From: Mesorhizobium sp. WSM4313
GTDB taxonomy: Bacteria > Pseudomonadota > Alphaproteobacteria > Rhizobiales > Rhizobiaceae
NCBI RefSeq assembly: GCF_002294725.1
Contig: NZ_NSFT01000012.1
Location: 1-64,000 of the forward strand
Direction: 5' to 3'
DNA: 64,000 bases
A model generated the notes under the pieces. That model saw only the letters and a list, made by a program, of their open reading frames with translations. It was not told where the DNA came from and made no database searches. The position numbers were made by a program, and so were the translations under genes. Positions 38,228-48,272 of the stretch are shown here, piece after piece. How positions within the stretch are numbered: the stretch's first letter is position 1; every line of letters starts with the position of its first letter.

Positions 38228-38989
38228 ATGAACAAGAGAGATGCAATATTGAGCGACGAAGTCATCGAAGCTAAGAATGTATCCAAATGGTATGGTGCCT
38301 TCAGAGCACTAACTGACATCAACCTAACCGTCCGCAAGGGCGAACGTATCGTCATCTGTGGGCCCTCAGGCTCGGGAAAGTCGACGCTGATCCGTTGCGT
38401 CAATCGGCTCGAAGCGCACCAGGATGGCGAGATTACCGTCACTGGGATTAGGTTACATAACAAAATGCGCAACGTAGCTGAAGTTCGCAAAAGCGTCGGC
38501 ATGGTTTTTCAGCACTTTAATCTTTTCCCGCACATGACCGTGCTGATGAACTGTATGGCGGCGCCGATGTGGATAAAGGGCGTTCCAGAGGGTGAGGCTA
38601 GAAAGATCGCGCTTAAATTCCTAGAGCGCGTGCGCATTCCCGAACAGGCGAACAAATATCCGGCTCAGCTCTCCGGGGGACAGCAGCAGCGCGTCGCAAT
38701 TGCCCGGTCCCTCTGTATGGAGCCTGCAGTCATGCTCTTCGATGAGCCGACCTCCTCGCTCGATCCAGAGATGGTCGCTGAAGTGCTCGAGACTGTGACC
38801 GGACTCGCACGCGACGGCATGACCATGGTATGCGTCACCCACGAGATGGGCTTTGCGCGCGCCGTGGCCGATCGAGTAATCTTCATGGATCGAGGTGAGA
38901 TCGTCGAAGAGGGTACACCGCACGACTTCTTCAGAAACCCGCAGCACGAAAGAACGAAATTGTTTCTCAGCCAGATCTTGTCGCATTGA
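38228..38989 (+). CDS. ABC transporter ATP-binding protein (amino acid type)
   Basis: This 253-residue ATPase is of the GlnQ/HisP group. Walker A is GPSGSGKST (near 48-56), the signature LSGGQQQR, Walker B VMLFDEPTSSLDPE, and the switch histidine in CVTHEMGFA. It completes the importer begun at 36274. The penicillin-acylase-type gene follows in the same direction after 350 bp. Confidence 0.92.
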   Translation: MNKRDAILSDEVIEAKNVSKWYGAFRALTDINLTVRKGERIVICGPSGSGKSTLIRCVNRLEAHQDGEITVTGIRLHNKMRNVAEVRKSVGMVFQHFNLFPHMTVLMNCMAAPMWIKGVPEGEARKIALKFLERVRIPEQANKYPAQLSGGQQQRVAIARSLCMEPAVMLFDEPTSSLDPEMVAEVLETVTGLARDGMTMVCVTHEMGFARAVADRVIFMDRGEIVEEGTPHDFFRNPQHERTKLFLSQILSH

Positions 38990-39341
38990 GGGAGCCATCC
39001 TTCAACGAGGCCGTTCGACCGAGTTACTGTGTATCGAATGCGTTGCCTCAGGCCAGCGAGACAACATGTGCGGATATTGTATTCGTACGTATTGGCTGAC
39101 ATACATCAGAGCGTTCTCGGCAAGCGCCTCGTTCCCGGAAGCGCGAGAGTAGGATCCCGCTGAGCTTGTGCGCAGCCCACCGTGCCAGTTCGCGTCCAGG
39201 CGCGCTGAGGATTGGCTCGCCACACATGATCAGGTTGCAAGAGTGCGGCCTCAACCCTCTGCCCGCAACCGACCACAATCTGCAGACGTCGTCCTCTGGC
39301 AGATTCCCGACCATCTTTGGGTGAACCAAACGGATCAACAC
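38990..39341. other. Region between ATPase and acylase genes
   Basis: About 350 bp. The acylase frame stays open upstream to a GTG at 39168, but the added residues show no family similarity. Confidence 0.4.
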
Positions 39342-41681
39342 ATGTTAAAGAACATAACCTTCGACCGCCACAGCTCCGACAAGCTTAAGAGTGAGGTCAC
39401 GATCGACATTGATAAATGGGGGGTTCCTCATATCAAGGCTCAGAACTTGCACGACCTATTTTTCGCGCAGGGTTGGAATGCAGCTCGAGACCGCCTCTGG
39501 CAAATTGATATTGCGCGCAAACGAGGTCTCGGTCTCCTGTCACGAGACTTTGGCCCCGGATATTTGGAGCAGGATCGGGCGGCGCGTCTCTTTTTATTTC
39601 GCGGAGCCATGAGTGCAGAATGGCAGGCGTACGGCCCGGATTCCGAAGAGATATGCTCAGCGTTTGCCGAGGGGATCAATTCCTACGTAGACAGTTGCCA
39701 TGACGGTTTGATTGCCTTGCCACCCGAGTTTGGCCTCCTCGGTCACACTCCCGACTATTGGAAACCCGAAGACGTCGTTCGCGTGCGAACGCACTCACTA
39801 ACCCGAAATGCGATTTCGGAGCTTCTGCGCTGCAGGGTGATGGCATTGGCAGGTGTGGAACGAGGTACCCGCCTCGACAGGTTGAGACAAGAATTGTCAC
39901 CTCCGATAGCGCCACGACCAGCGGAGGGCCTTGACCTCGCCTTTATGACAGATCGAGTACTGCAGGATTTTCGCTTGGCAATCTGTCCCGTCTCATTCTC
40001 GAGGGAAAGACTTGCAGCAAGTCTTCAGGAAGCTGACCGTTGGACCCGCGTAACACCGAGTGATGAGATCATGCAGACGGTGTTCCAAGAGGGCTCAAAC
40101 AACTGGGCCATATCCGCAACAAAAACCACAACGGAGCGACCAATCCTTGCTCTAGACCCGCATCGCAAGCACGTCCTTCCGTCCATCAGGTATCTTGTAC
40201 ACCTGAGTATGCCCGGGCTCGATGTAATTGGCGCTGGAGAGCCTATGATCCCAGGAATCTCCATGGGTCACAACGGGACAGCCGCCTTTGGTCTGACTAT
40301 TTTCGGCGCTGACCAAGAAGATATTTATGTTTACGAAACCAAGAGTGAGGGAAATAAATACTTATATAAAGGGGCCTGGGAGCAGGTGAAGACTATACAC
40401 GAGAAAATTCCAGTTCGCGCCCACACCGACCAGGAGGTAAAGCTTCAGTTCACACGCCATGGACCCATTTTAAACCAAAATGCTGAAAAAGACCGCGCCT
40501 TCGCACTGAGAACCGTATGGATGGATCCCGGCATGGCACCTTACATGGCCAGCTTGGCCGTAATGCGCTCTAAGACATTTTCAGAATACACCTCCAGTCT
40601 AGCAAACTGGGGTTGTCCTTCAGTTAATCACATCTATGCGGACACGTCGAATGTAATTGCGTGGAAACCGTCAGGTGCGGCTCCGGTCCGAAGAAATTGG
40701 GACGGCCTGCTTCCGGTTCCAGGAGACGGTCGGTTCGAATGGGAAGGGTATTTGTCACCGGACGATGGGCCGTTCGAGATGAACCCCGCCAAAGGTTTTG
40801 TCGCCACTGCCAACGCAATGAATGTTCCGGAGGAATGGAGTAGATCGCATCCTGCTTTTGGCTACGAGTGGTCTGACAGCAGCAGACATGATACCCTTCA
40901 TACAACTCTCTCACGATCAGAGAAGATCTCGTTGCGGGACTGCATGTCGCTGCAATGTTCGGTGTATTCGCCGATAGCAGTTCGTATTCTTGCGAAACTA
41001 GACACTCTTCTCGGTTCGGTTGCAAACATGCCTGCGTTGCACTTATTTTCTAACTGGGACCGGCATTTGGATGCGAGTTCGCCAGCCGCCGCGTTCTTTG
41101 AGATTTGGCTTAGCAAACACCTTGGCCCGACAGTAGCTCGCTTAGAAAGCGCTGACGATGAAGTGTTGGCACTGCTCGTGCCTTTACAGCCTTCGGCCAT
41201 AGCCTCTTGGCTCGAACAGGCAGAGCCTAGTGAAAAGTTGAAGCATTCCATAATGGAATCCCTAACTTCTGCCTGGAGTGAATGCATATGTCGATTTGGC
41301 GACGATTCTGCCTCATGGGCATGGGGCAGTATACATAAGCTTGATTTGCGCCACCCTCTGCAGGCACTGACGTCTGAACAATGGTCGTTGGGCGCCATAG
41401 CCCTCGGCGGAAGTAGCTCAACGCTCAATTTTTCGAGTTACCGAAGCGGCCAATTCTCTGTTTCAGAAGGACCGTCAGTGCGGATAATCATGGACGTTGG
41501 GTCATGGGATGACAGTCTCTTTATTAACAATCCAGGTCAGTCGGGTGTTCCGATCTCAAGTCATTATCGTGACCTCAATCACGATTGGCAACGGGGCGAA
41601 TACAAGCCCTTGTTATATTCAGAGGAGTCCATACGGAGGGAGCTCGAACATAGGGTCGTCCTGTCTCCCGCTGACTGTTGA
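39342..41681 (+). CDS. Penicillin-acylase-family N-terminal nucleophile amidohydrolase
   Basis: This 779-residue Ntn hydrolase is made as one chain and should cut itself into alpha and beta subunits in front of the nucleophile Ser, residue 252 counted from this start (motif QEGSNNWAISA). Other family motifs: DKWGVPHIKAQNLHDLFFAQ with GWNAARDRLWQID in the alpha subunit, and ALDPHRKHVLPSIRYLVHLS and PGISMGHNGTAAFGLT in the beta subunit. I chose the ATG at 39342 because family similarity starts just after it. Unlike classical penicillin acylases no signal peptide is seen, so it is probably cytoplasmic and acts on an imported acyl amide. Substrate could be an N-acyl amino acid, N-acyl-homoserine lactone or similar. 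Confidence 0.87.
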   Translation: MLKNITFDRHSSDKLKSEVTIDIDKWGVPHIKAQNLHDLFFAQGWNAARDRLWQIDIARKRGLGLLSRDFGPGYLEQDRAARLFLFRGAMSAEWQAYGPDSEEICSAFAEGINSYVDSCHDGLIALPPEFGLLGHTPDYWKPEDVVRVRTHSLTRNAISELLRCRVMALAGVERGTRLDRLRQELSPPIAPRPAEGLDLAFMTDRVLQDFRLAICPVSFSRERLAASLQEADRWTRVTPSDEIMQTVFQEGSNNWAISATKTTTERPILALDPHRKHVLPSIRYLVHLSMPGLDVIGAGEPMIPGISMGHNGTAAFGLTIFGADQEDIYVYETKSEGNKYLYKGAWEQVKTIHEKIPVRAHTDQEVKLQFTRHGPILNQNAEKDRAFALRTVWMDPGMAPYMASLAVMRSKTFSEYTSSLANWGCPSVNHIYADTSNVIAWKPSGAAPVRRNWDGLLPVPGDGRFEWEGYLSPDDGPFEMNPAKGFVATANAMNVPEEWSRSHPAFGYEWSDSSRHDTLHTTLSRSEKISLRDCMSLQCSVYSPIAVRILAKLDTLLGSVANMPALHLFSNWDRHLDASSPAAAFFEIWLSKHLGPTVARLESADDEVLALLVPLQPSAIASWLEQAEPSEKLKHSIMESLTSAWSECICRFGDDSASWAWGSIHKLDLRHPLQALTSEQWSLGAIALGGSSSTLNFSSYRSGQFSVSEGPSVRIIMDVGSWDDSLFINNPGQSGVPISSHYRDLNHDWQRGEYKPLLYSEESIRRELEHRVVLSPADC

Positions 41682-42539
41682 GGATGCGACAGTATAGGCC
41701 GCTTACCATTGTAGCAGGAACATATCGGTCGAACTCACCTGGCGGCAAGGTGAGGATCGACACTTTAGCGCCCGCCGGCCGACTTTGATATTGACAGCGG
41801 AACGCCCGGCCGGAATCTGGATGCGCTTGTGGGGCAATGATCCCGCTGGTGTGCGGCGACCACCCCTGATCGTCACGAGCAGGGCCGTCGCGGCCTCCAA
41901 TAATGTTGCAGGAGACTTAGAAGCGGGATGTCCCGCATTGGCAATTGCTCTGCCTTGGGGCCATAGGGAAGAGGGGTAAGGTGCTGGCCCGACCACCGGA
42001 GAGCGCGTCTGTTACTACAAGGCTCGATCGCGGCCGCATCACGGCCCTCGGCGGCTGCCGATAACGCGCGCTTCGGGCGCTACCAGTACGCATTGGCGAT
42101 AATCGCATCTGCTGTAGGAGAGCACTTGATTCGAGACTGACAGTGCGACGGTCAACAGGGTTCGCTATCATTGTCGAGCCGAGTTCAAGAATGGACACAT
42201 ACCTCAGGGAGGACCTTTCAGGGGGCAGACCATTGTCTGTCTCCTCATCCGAGAAACAAGCTAACCTCGCAGAGAGTGGCATCAGGGCAACACGTCATTG
42301 TCCTTCGATGCGACTGAATATCGACGACTTCAACGCGGCTTGCCGCCTTCGCGTATAGCCGCAGGACCTTGAATGCCGGGAACCAGCCGAGAAATGTTGG
42401 CGGTGGGTGAGCGCCTTTCATTTTTCAAGTCCGCTACATTCTGTCTGTCATATACCCGAAGGCGGCGATGCTTGTTGCCCGCCCGATGTGGTTAGCAGTT
42501 GACGTGCCTTCTTATGTATCTTCATTCAGCCTGCGGTGG
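41682..42539. other. Non-coding region
   Basis: About 860 bp with no recognised gene, between the acylase and the decayed MFS gene. A GTCCGCTACATTC block near 42430 also occurs upstream of the amidase gene (near 16628). Confidence 0.4.
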
Positions 42540-44010
42540 CACGCTGGCCGTTTCGTTGAATGGCGGGGGAAAAAAGGCGTTGATGACTCAGGCTTGCGTG
42601 GAGCACTCGTGGGGCGCTCGATTGACAATGTTATTCGTGGAGAATGCTTTCCTTTGTGGAGGAGGATGATTCTCTCGTCCAGTTCCTTGTCGGCCTCGGT
42701 AAGGCGATGATTCAGGCGAAGGTAGTCGGTCCAGGTCGGCGTACGGAATGTCTCCGTCCATAGCACAGGCTCCTGAAGGTTGCGCTGGAGAGTCCAGTGC
42801 CGAGCACCAACGCGACTCTGTACATGCCGGCACCCGCGCATGGCGAGGAATTCTTCTAGATTTTCCACGAGTATGAGGTACTCGACTTTGACCACGATGG
42901 GGCCGCTTCTCGGCTTGAGACTGAGGGCGACTGCCGGCGCGTCGAATTCCTCCAAAGGGTCGGGCTCGGCCTCGCGACCCTCGCGAAGGGGAAACAGGAC
43001 GCCGCTCGCAATGGAAGAGGCAGTGCCAGAAAAAGGGAGCACGCCGCACAGGCGACGCATGCCAGCGTCATTAGTTGCTCTTCTGACAAGCTCCGTCTTA
43101 ATAGGCTGTTGGCGACGCCAGCCATGACGGCGCCTGTGCCGAAGCCGGCGATGATGGTGCCATAGGCGAGCGGTCCTTCGCCCAGCTGATCGCGGACAAC
43201 CAATGGCAGCAGTGCGAGTATGGCGATGCCCGACAGGCCAAAGAAGGTTCCGCGGGCGATCGCCGTCTTGATTTCCGATGACATCGCTGTGAAGCGCAGC
43301 CTGTCATAGATGGCCGTCCTCATTGACTCACGTGGGAGAAGTGAGGAGCGAACCTTCCATTTGCATCGCCATATGGTGACCAAAGGGATCATATAGGTGA
43401 GTGTAAACATAGCGAAAGCCGTCATAAGTCCGAACGACGCAATCATGATGCCGCGAGCGCCGGTCCCACGGTCCGTGCAGTGTTGAAGCCAATGGAGAGG
43501 AGGGTGACGGCAGCGGGAACTTCGCGTCGGTCCACAATATCGCCAACAGAAGCCTGCCAGGCGGTATCGTTGAGCGCGGCACCACTTGCGATCAAGAAGC
43601 TGAAGCCGAAGATCATCCACGGGGCGATAAAGCCCAGCACCACTGAAGCCGTAGCATCGCGGATGCTATTACCATTAGGCATCGGCCGGCGAACATGACT
43701 CTTCGACGGCTGAAGTTGTCGGCGAGAACCCCTAGCGAAAATGGACAAAATGAAAGCGGGCAGGTTAGACGAAGCCTGCTCGAGCGCAACCATCAGATCG
43801 GAGGTCGGAACCGTTGCCATTAGCCAGCTGATAGCAACGGTCTGCATCAGCCAGCCAAGGGAAGAGACTTGAGAGGCTAAACCAGATTGAGCGAAATGTC
43901 GTATTCCTGAGCGGCGCAAACGTCTTCGGCGAAACTACATCCGCATCTGCGCCCGCCGCTTTGCTCATTGCTCCGACCGATTCGGTTCCGCCAAGCTTAA
44001 CCACTTCGCG
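42540..44010 (-). pseudogene. MFS transporter, decayed second copy
   Basis: It is strongly similar to the intact MFS gene at 31049 but on the minus strand and broken. The N-terminal part (VSSLGWLMQTVAISWLMATV) and middle (LLPRESMRTAIYDRLRFTAM) are in different frames. About 110 residues covering the last membrane segments are deleted. The C-terminal soluble domain (ARHWTLQRNLQEP, FRTPTWTDYLRLNHR) is well kept. Confidence 0.88.
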
Positions 44011-44537
44011 CGACACGATCCTCTTACACGTCGGATGCGCCAAATGCAGTCTTTGTATTAGTGTCATCTGGTAGCGAGATGCGGAGGTGGCGGCGGAGAG
44101 CCGTCGCTGGTGTCGCAGCGGCCTTACATCAGTGCAAACATGCTGTTGCGTGGCGCCGGCACAGTTCCCCCGGCGTCGGCGGCTTCGCCGGCAAGAATGC
44201 GAAGGCGCGCCGACTCGCTGCCAAGCTCAAGGTCGTCAGCATGGTTCTTCTGGCCGAGGCTGACGAGCTTGCCGAGCAACTCGGCGCCTTTGTCGGCGAT
44301 CCTCTGGCGAGAACAAAGCTGTCGGAGACCAGCGTTGCCTGCATTGAGCGGCCGATGAAGGCACTATGCGCATCTCGCTGCGAGATGCAGCCGATATAAA
44401 AACAGCATTTGACGCTAGCCGCCAGGAAAGGGGATTGTCACCCCGCATGAGCCGGCGAAGCTTTTGTTCAATTTCGAACATGGACGCGATCGCGCGTTTT
44501 GCGCAACCAAACCACGACACACTGATTGAGGTGAGAT
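44011..44537. other. Region upstream of the second M24 gene
   Basis: No gene recognised. Open frames on both strands show no family similarity I can name. Confidence 0.35.
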
Positions 44538-45713
44538 ATGGCGACGACACGCTCCGCAATTCCTCTGACTGGTGTACCGTTTCCGATATCAGAGTATGAG
44601 CGCCGGCAAAACAATGTGCTGGATGCGGTTGCTACGGCAGGCTTGGACGCAATCGTAGTAACGGCGCACGGCCACTTGAAGTATCTCAGCGGCTACGATG
44701 GGAGCGGTGGATATTTCGCGCCTTTCCCTCTTATTCTGATGCCGGGTCGGGTCCCGATATTTGTTGTCCGAGAATATGACGAGCAGGCAGTACGTTCATA
44801 TAGCTGCATCGAGGAAATTGAAACCTATACACATCAGCCTGATTTTGGCAGGGTCTGCGCCGATGTATTGCGTCGACTCGGACTGGACAATAAGCGAGTC
44901 GGTTTCGAGCTTGGCTGCTGGAATCTCGCGCCCGCCGACGTGCGCGCAGTCCAAGACCAGCTCCCGGATCTGAAGATTACTGACGTCACCCGACTGGTCT
45001 CGTCAGTGTCAGCAGTGAAAGGAGAACTTGAGTTGGCGTGTATGCGCGATGCTGTTCGACTCACTGACGTGGCAATTCGAACCTTTCAGCAATCGCTTCG
45101 TCCCGGCATTACGGAGATCGAAATGGCAGCGGCCCTAGCTGCGGCGGTAACAAACGACCCCAGCAACGCCGCTGGGGATATCGGGCTTGCGCCGGGTACC
45201 ATTTTGTTTGGAGAGCGAGTGAAGTTGCCCCATGCGCCAGCGACCCATCATCCTCTCAGCAACAACGAACCTGCCTTTCTGGAGATAGGGGCTTCGAAAC
45301 ACGGGTATACAGTGGGAATGGTTCGATGCGCAGTCCTTGGCAAACATCCCGAAACCGAATCTTTGCACGGCTTGGCTGAAGAGGTCATTGCGGCCCTTGT
45401 CTCCTCGATTCGACCAGGTGCTACGCCGGCGGACGTTCACGCTGCTGGGGGCGAGGTGTTGAAGCGATCTGGACGCAAGGGCGTCTTCCGCCAACGAACA
45501 GGATACCAAACTGGCATCAATTGGACTGAGCGCGGCGACCTAAGCCTGGAGCCCGATGTAAATGAACCACTCCGAGCTGGCATGACCCTGCACATGCCAA
45601 ACATTTTGTGCAGCGAAAGTGGCTACCTATTTGGTGCCGGCGCACACGTGCTCGTGACAGAGCGCGGCGCGGAACTCCTGAGCGAAATCCCGCCAACACT
45701 TTATCGGGCGTGA
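44538..45713 (+). CDS. M24-fold hydrolase, second DoeA-like member
   Basis: This 391-residue creatinase/prolidase-fold protein has an N-terminal domain (AIVVTAHGHLKYLSGYDGSG) and a pita-bread domain from about 165. As in the copy at 22374, metal ligands are missing: LEIGASKHGYTVGMVRC stands where Asp ligands belong and GYQTGINWTERGD replaces the GHxxG histidine, close to the DoeA arrangement. It is therefore likely a metal-independent C-N hydrolase for a small cyclic or N-substituted amino acid. GAGGTGAG precedes the ATG. Sequence divergence from the 22374 protein is large, so this is a paralogue rather than a recent copy. An IS5-type element is inserted two bases after its stop. Confidence 0.8.
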   Translation: MATTRSAIPLTGVPFPISEYERRQNNVLDAVATAGLDAIVVTAHGHLKYLSGYDGSGGYFAPFPLILMPGRVPIFVVREYDEQAVRSYSCIEEIETYTHQPDFGRVCADVLRRLGLDNKRVGFELGCWNLAPADVRAVQDQLPDLKITDVTRLVSSVSAVKGELELACMRDAVRLTDVAIRTFQQSLRPGITEIEMAAALAAAVTNDPSNAAGDIGLAPGTILFGERVKLPHAPATHHPLSNNEPAFLEIGASKHGYTVGMVRCAVLGKHPETESLHGLAEEVIAALVSSIRPGATPADVHAAGGEVLKRSGRKGVFRQRTGYQTGINWTERGDLSLEPDVNEPLRAGMTLHMPNILCSESGYLFGAGAHVLVTERGAELLSEIPPTLYRA

Positions 45714-45715
45714 TG

Positions 45716-46377
45716 CTAGGCGGCGTGGACAAATTTGAGCCAGTATCTGGCGGTGGCTAGGTAGACCATTCCGAGGAAGCTATTGGCCAATTGATCGTAG
45801 CGGGTGGCAATGGCCCGGTTGATTTTGAGGTGGCCGAACATGCGCTCGATTCGGTTCCGCTGCTTGTAGAGCGCCCGGTCATACTCGATCTTCACGCGGC
45901 GGTTTGATCGGCCGGGTATGACGGGTTTAATCTTCCGCTCGGCGAGATCGGCGCGAATGGTATCGGCATCGTAGCCCTTGTCCGCAAGGAAGGCGTCCGG
46001 TGCACGAGTCCCCCTTTTCCGCCCGCTGCCGAGACATGGGCGCGAACTGTGGTGCTGTCGATGCTGTAGTGGCCGCTGTCCGCCATGACCTCGGCGAGCA
46101 TTACCGCCACGGTCTCCCAGACCCCGGCCTCGCTCCAGCGTCGGAACCGACGATAGATGGTGTTCCAACTGCCGTATTTGGGCGGGACATCCCGCCATGG
46201 AGCGCCGCAGCGGAGCCGCCAGAGAATGCCGTTGATGATCGAACGATTCTGCTTGGGAGGTCTACCTCGGCCGCGTTTGTCAGGGTCGATGGGCAGCAAG
46301 CCCTTGAGAACACGCCATTCTGCTTCGGTGAGATCGCCCCTGCTCAAACCTGCCTCCAAAAAGCAGCCTTGAATCAA
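45716..46377 (-). pseudogene. IS5-family transposase with internal deletion
   Basis: The N-terminal part reads LTEAEWRVLKGLLPIDPDKR, GAPWRDVPPKYGSWNTIYRR and the DDE start SIDSTTVRAHVSAAGGKGG. At about 46009 roughly 50-60 residues are missing, and the reading resumes in another frame at APDAFLADKGYDADTIRADL and continues to the normal end ATARYWLKFVHAA, whose stop lies in the terminal repeat. One DDE Asp is retained, but the deletion should inactivate it. Confidence 0.85.
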
Positions 46378-46432
46378 TCCTCTTGGGCTACGTCAATCGC
46401 ATCGACGTCCGAAATTCCGTAAGGCGGATATA

Positions 46433-46603
46433 CTATTCCGCCAAGGTGATGGACAGTTCGAGAGGGCTGTCGCTATCCGCGAAAAATCGGCTGCCATCCT
46501 CAAACTCGATCACCACCTCTCCATCGCGGTGGCGCATGACACGGCGAACAACCTTGCCAATCAGCATCGACGTAGCTCGTTCGCTCTCTTCTTCCAGTGT
46601 CAT
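46433..46603 (-). CDS. Small IS5 passenger protein
   Basis: This 56-residue protein (ATG at 46603; a TTG five codons upstream is also possible) lies within the IS5 ends. The sequence KVVRRVMRHRDGEVVIEFED followed by GSRFFADSDSPLELSIT suggests a small beta-sheet fold. I do not recognise its function. IS5 elements normally carry only transposase, so it is a passenger or an accessory gene. Confidence 0.5.
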   Translation of the reverse strand: MTLEEESERATSMLIGKVVRRVMRHRDGEVVIEFEDGSRFFADSDSPLELSITLAE

Positions 46604-46671
46604 TCCCAATGCTAACAACCCGATCGCAGGAAAGCGACCCTGCTAACATCGAATTTGTCCACGCCGCCTAG

Positions 46672-47040
46672 GGTCTGCGGTTTGCGGATTGAGTGGCAAA
46701 GCGCATGCAGTCCTGGAAAGTAGGTCGTGGGAGGGGGAGGAGTGTCGCGATGGTGACAGCTCTTCCTACTCAGACCTTTGCCATTGGCCGTTGCCAGCAG
46801 AGCCAGAGTTTATGATTGCCAGCACTTCGCAGCTGGTCCTCTAAGGCCGAAGCTTATCCATTTGAGGGCAAACGGCTTGTTATCGGGTCGCAGTCGCCGG
46901 CGCCAACACCGAGGCCTGAACGCGGGGCTATCTCGGTTCTAGATGGTTACGATATCCAAACTGCATTTGACGAAAACACCGGTGGCATCGATCATTAATT
47001 ACGCACCGGCGCCTGATCCAAATTACTCAAATGCGGGAAC
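46672..47040. other. Intergenic region upstream of the M20 operon
   Basis: About 370 bp. No gene recognised. Probably holds the operon promoter. Confidence 0.4.
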
Positions 47041-47046
47041 GTGCCT

Positions 47047-48210
47047 ATGGTTGGCGTTGACAGGTTCAAGGAGATCGAGATCGAAGCGATGACTTGGCGC
47101 CGGTACCTGCACGAGAATCCGGAGCTTGACTATCGGGTGAATGACACAGCGGCATTTGTGGCGGAAAAGCTGGCTTCCTTCGGGATTAACCACATCGAGT
47201 GCAGGATAGCTGAAACCGGCGTGGTTGCGTTGATCCAAGGTCAACTCGGAGATGGGCCCACTATCGGGTTGCGGGCCGACATGGACGCTCTGCCTATACT
47301 CGAAGCTTCAGGCAAACCTTGGACGTCGAAAAGGTCCGGACAGATGCACGCGTGTGGTCACGACGGGCATACTGCAATGCTCCTTGGCGCCGCGAAATAC
47401 CTCGCCGCGACCCGGAACTTCAAAGGGTCCGTTGCCCTGATCTTCCAACCTGCCGAGGAAGATGGCCGCGGCGGCCAAAGAATGGTCCAGGAGGGGATCA
47501 TGGACCGTTTCGGGATATCTCAGGTCTTTGGCATGCACAATTGGCCAGGCATGGAGGTTGGTGCGTTCGGCATTTGCGAAGGTTCGATTTTTGCCGCGCT
47601 CGACGAGTTCGATATTGTGGTCAAAGGCAGAGGGGGTCACGCGGCCGCTCCCCATCTGACAATTGACCCCGTCGTTGTTGCAGCTCAGATCATTTTAGGC
47701 TTGCAGACACTAGTCTCACGCAACACGGACCCCACCGAGTCCCTGGTGATCTCCGTCACAAAGCTGAACGCCGGACAAGCTTACAACATCATTCCCGAAC
47801 GCGCGGAGATTGCCGGAACAGTCAGGACACTGTCACCGATTTTGCGCGACTTCGCTGAAAAACAGATTGAGGCGTGCGCGGAAAATATTGCACGCGCTTC
47901 CGGGGCGAAGGTCGAGTTTCAGCATCGCCGCCTGGAGCCCCTCACTGTCAATCATCCCGATCAAACGCGTCGGGCAACAGAGGTGGCGCGTGCTCTGGTC
48001 GGCCATTCATCGGTGAACCCCAAAGTCAAACCTAGTTTGGGGTCAGAGGACTTCGCGTACATGCTAGAGGCGCGGCCGGGGGCATGTATACTGCTTGGAA
48101 ATGGATCGACTGCTGCTCTCCATAATCCAACCTACGACTTTAACGATGAAGCACTGCCATACGGCATTGGATACTGGGTCAACTTGGCCGAGGCTGCTCT
48201 AGCACCATGA
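47047..48210 (+). CDS. M20 amidohydrolase (hippurate hydrolase type), second member
   Basis: This 387-residue M20D hydrolase resembles the one at 16700. Family motifs: WRRYLHENPELDY, LRADMDALPI, MHACGHDGHTAMLLGAA, FQPAEEDGRGG, GRGGHAAAPHLTIDP and GSEDFAYMLEARPG. It removes the acyl group from N-acyl amino acids, or cleaves related amides, in the cytoplasm. It is the first gene of a likely operon with the spermidine/putrescine-type importer (62 bp to the next gene), which suggests that the imported compound is its substrate. A GTG two codons earlier (47041) is an alternative start. Confidence 0.9.
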   Translation: MVGVDRFKEIEIEAMTWRRYLHENPELDYRVNDTAAFVAEKLASFGINHIECRIAETGVVALIQGQLGDGPTIGLRADMDALPILEASGKPWTSKRSGQMHACGHDGHTAMLLGAAKYLAATRNFKGSVALIFQPAEEDGRGGQRMVQEGIMDRFGISQVFGMHNWPGMEVGAFGICEGSIFAALDEFDIVVKGRGGHAAAPHLTIDPVVVAAQIILGLQTLVSRNTDPTESLVISVTKLNAGQAYNIIPERAEIAGTVRTLSPILRDFAEKQIEACAENIARASGAKVEFQHRRLEPLTVNHPDQTRRATEVARALVGHSSVNPKVKPSLGSEDFAYMLEARPGACILLGNGSTAALHNPTYDFNDEALPYGIGYWVNLAEAALAP

Positions 48211-48272
48211 CATTGTCCAAGCAAAACAACCTTGGCTAATCAAGGCTGAGATCACAAGAAGAGGGTAACGAC

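Larger units (their letters stand above)
45716..46671 (-). mobile_element. IS5-family element (IS427-like) with passenger gene
   Basis: Perfect or near-perfect 21-bp inverted ends: CTAGGCGGCGTGGACAAATT at 45716 and its complement ending at 46671. It encodes a deleted transposase on the minus strand and, between the transposase start and the right end, a second small gene on the same strand. Length 956 bp after an internal deletion. Confidence 0.88.

Noticed and set aside
45716..46377. Programmed frameshift in the IS5 transposase
   Set aside because: About 50-60 residues of the conserved core are missing at the frame change, so it is a deletion and not programmed frameshifting.
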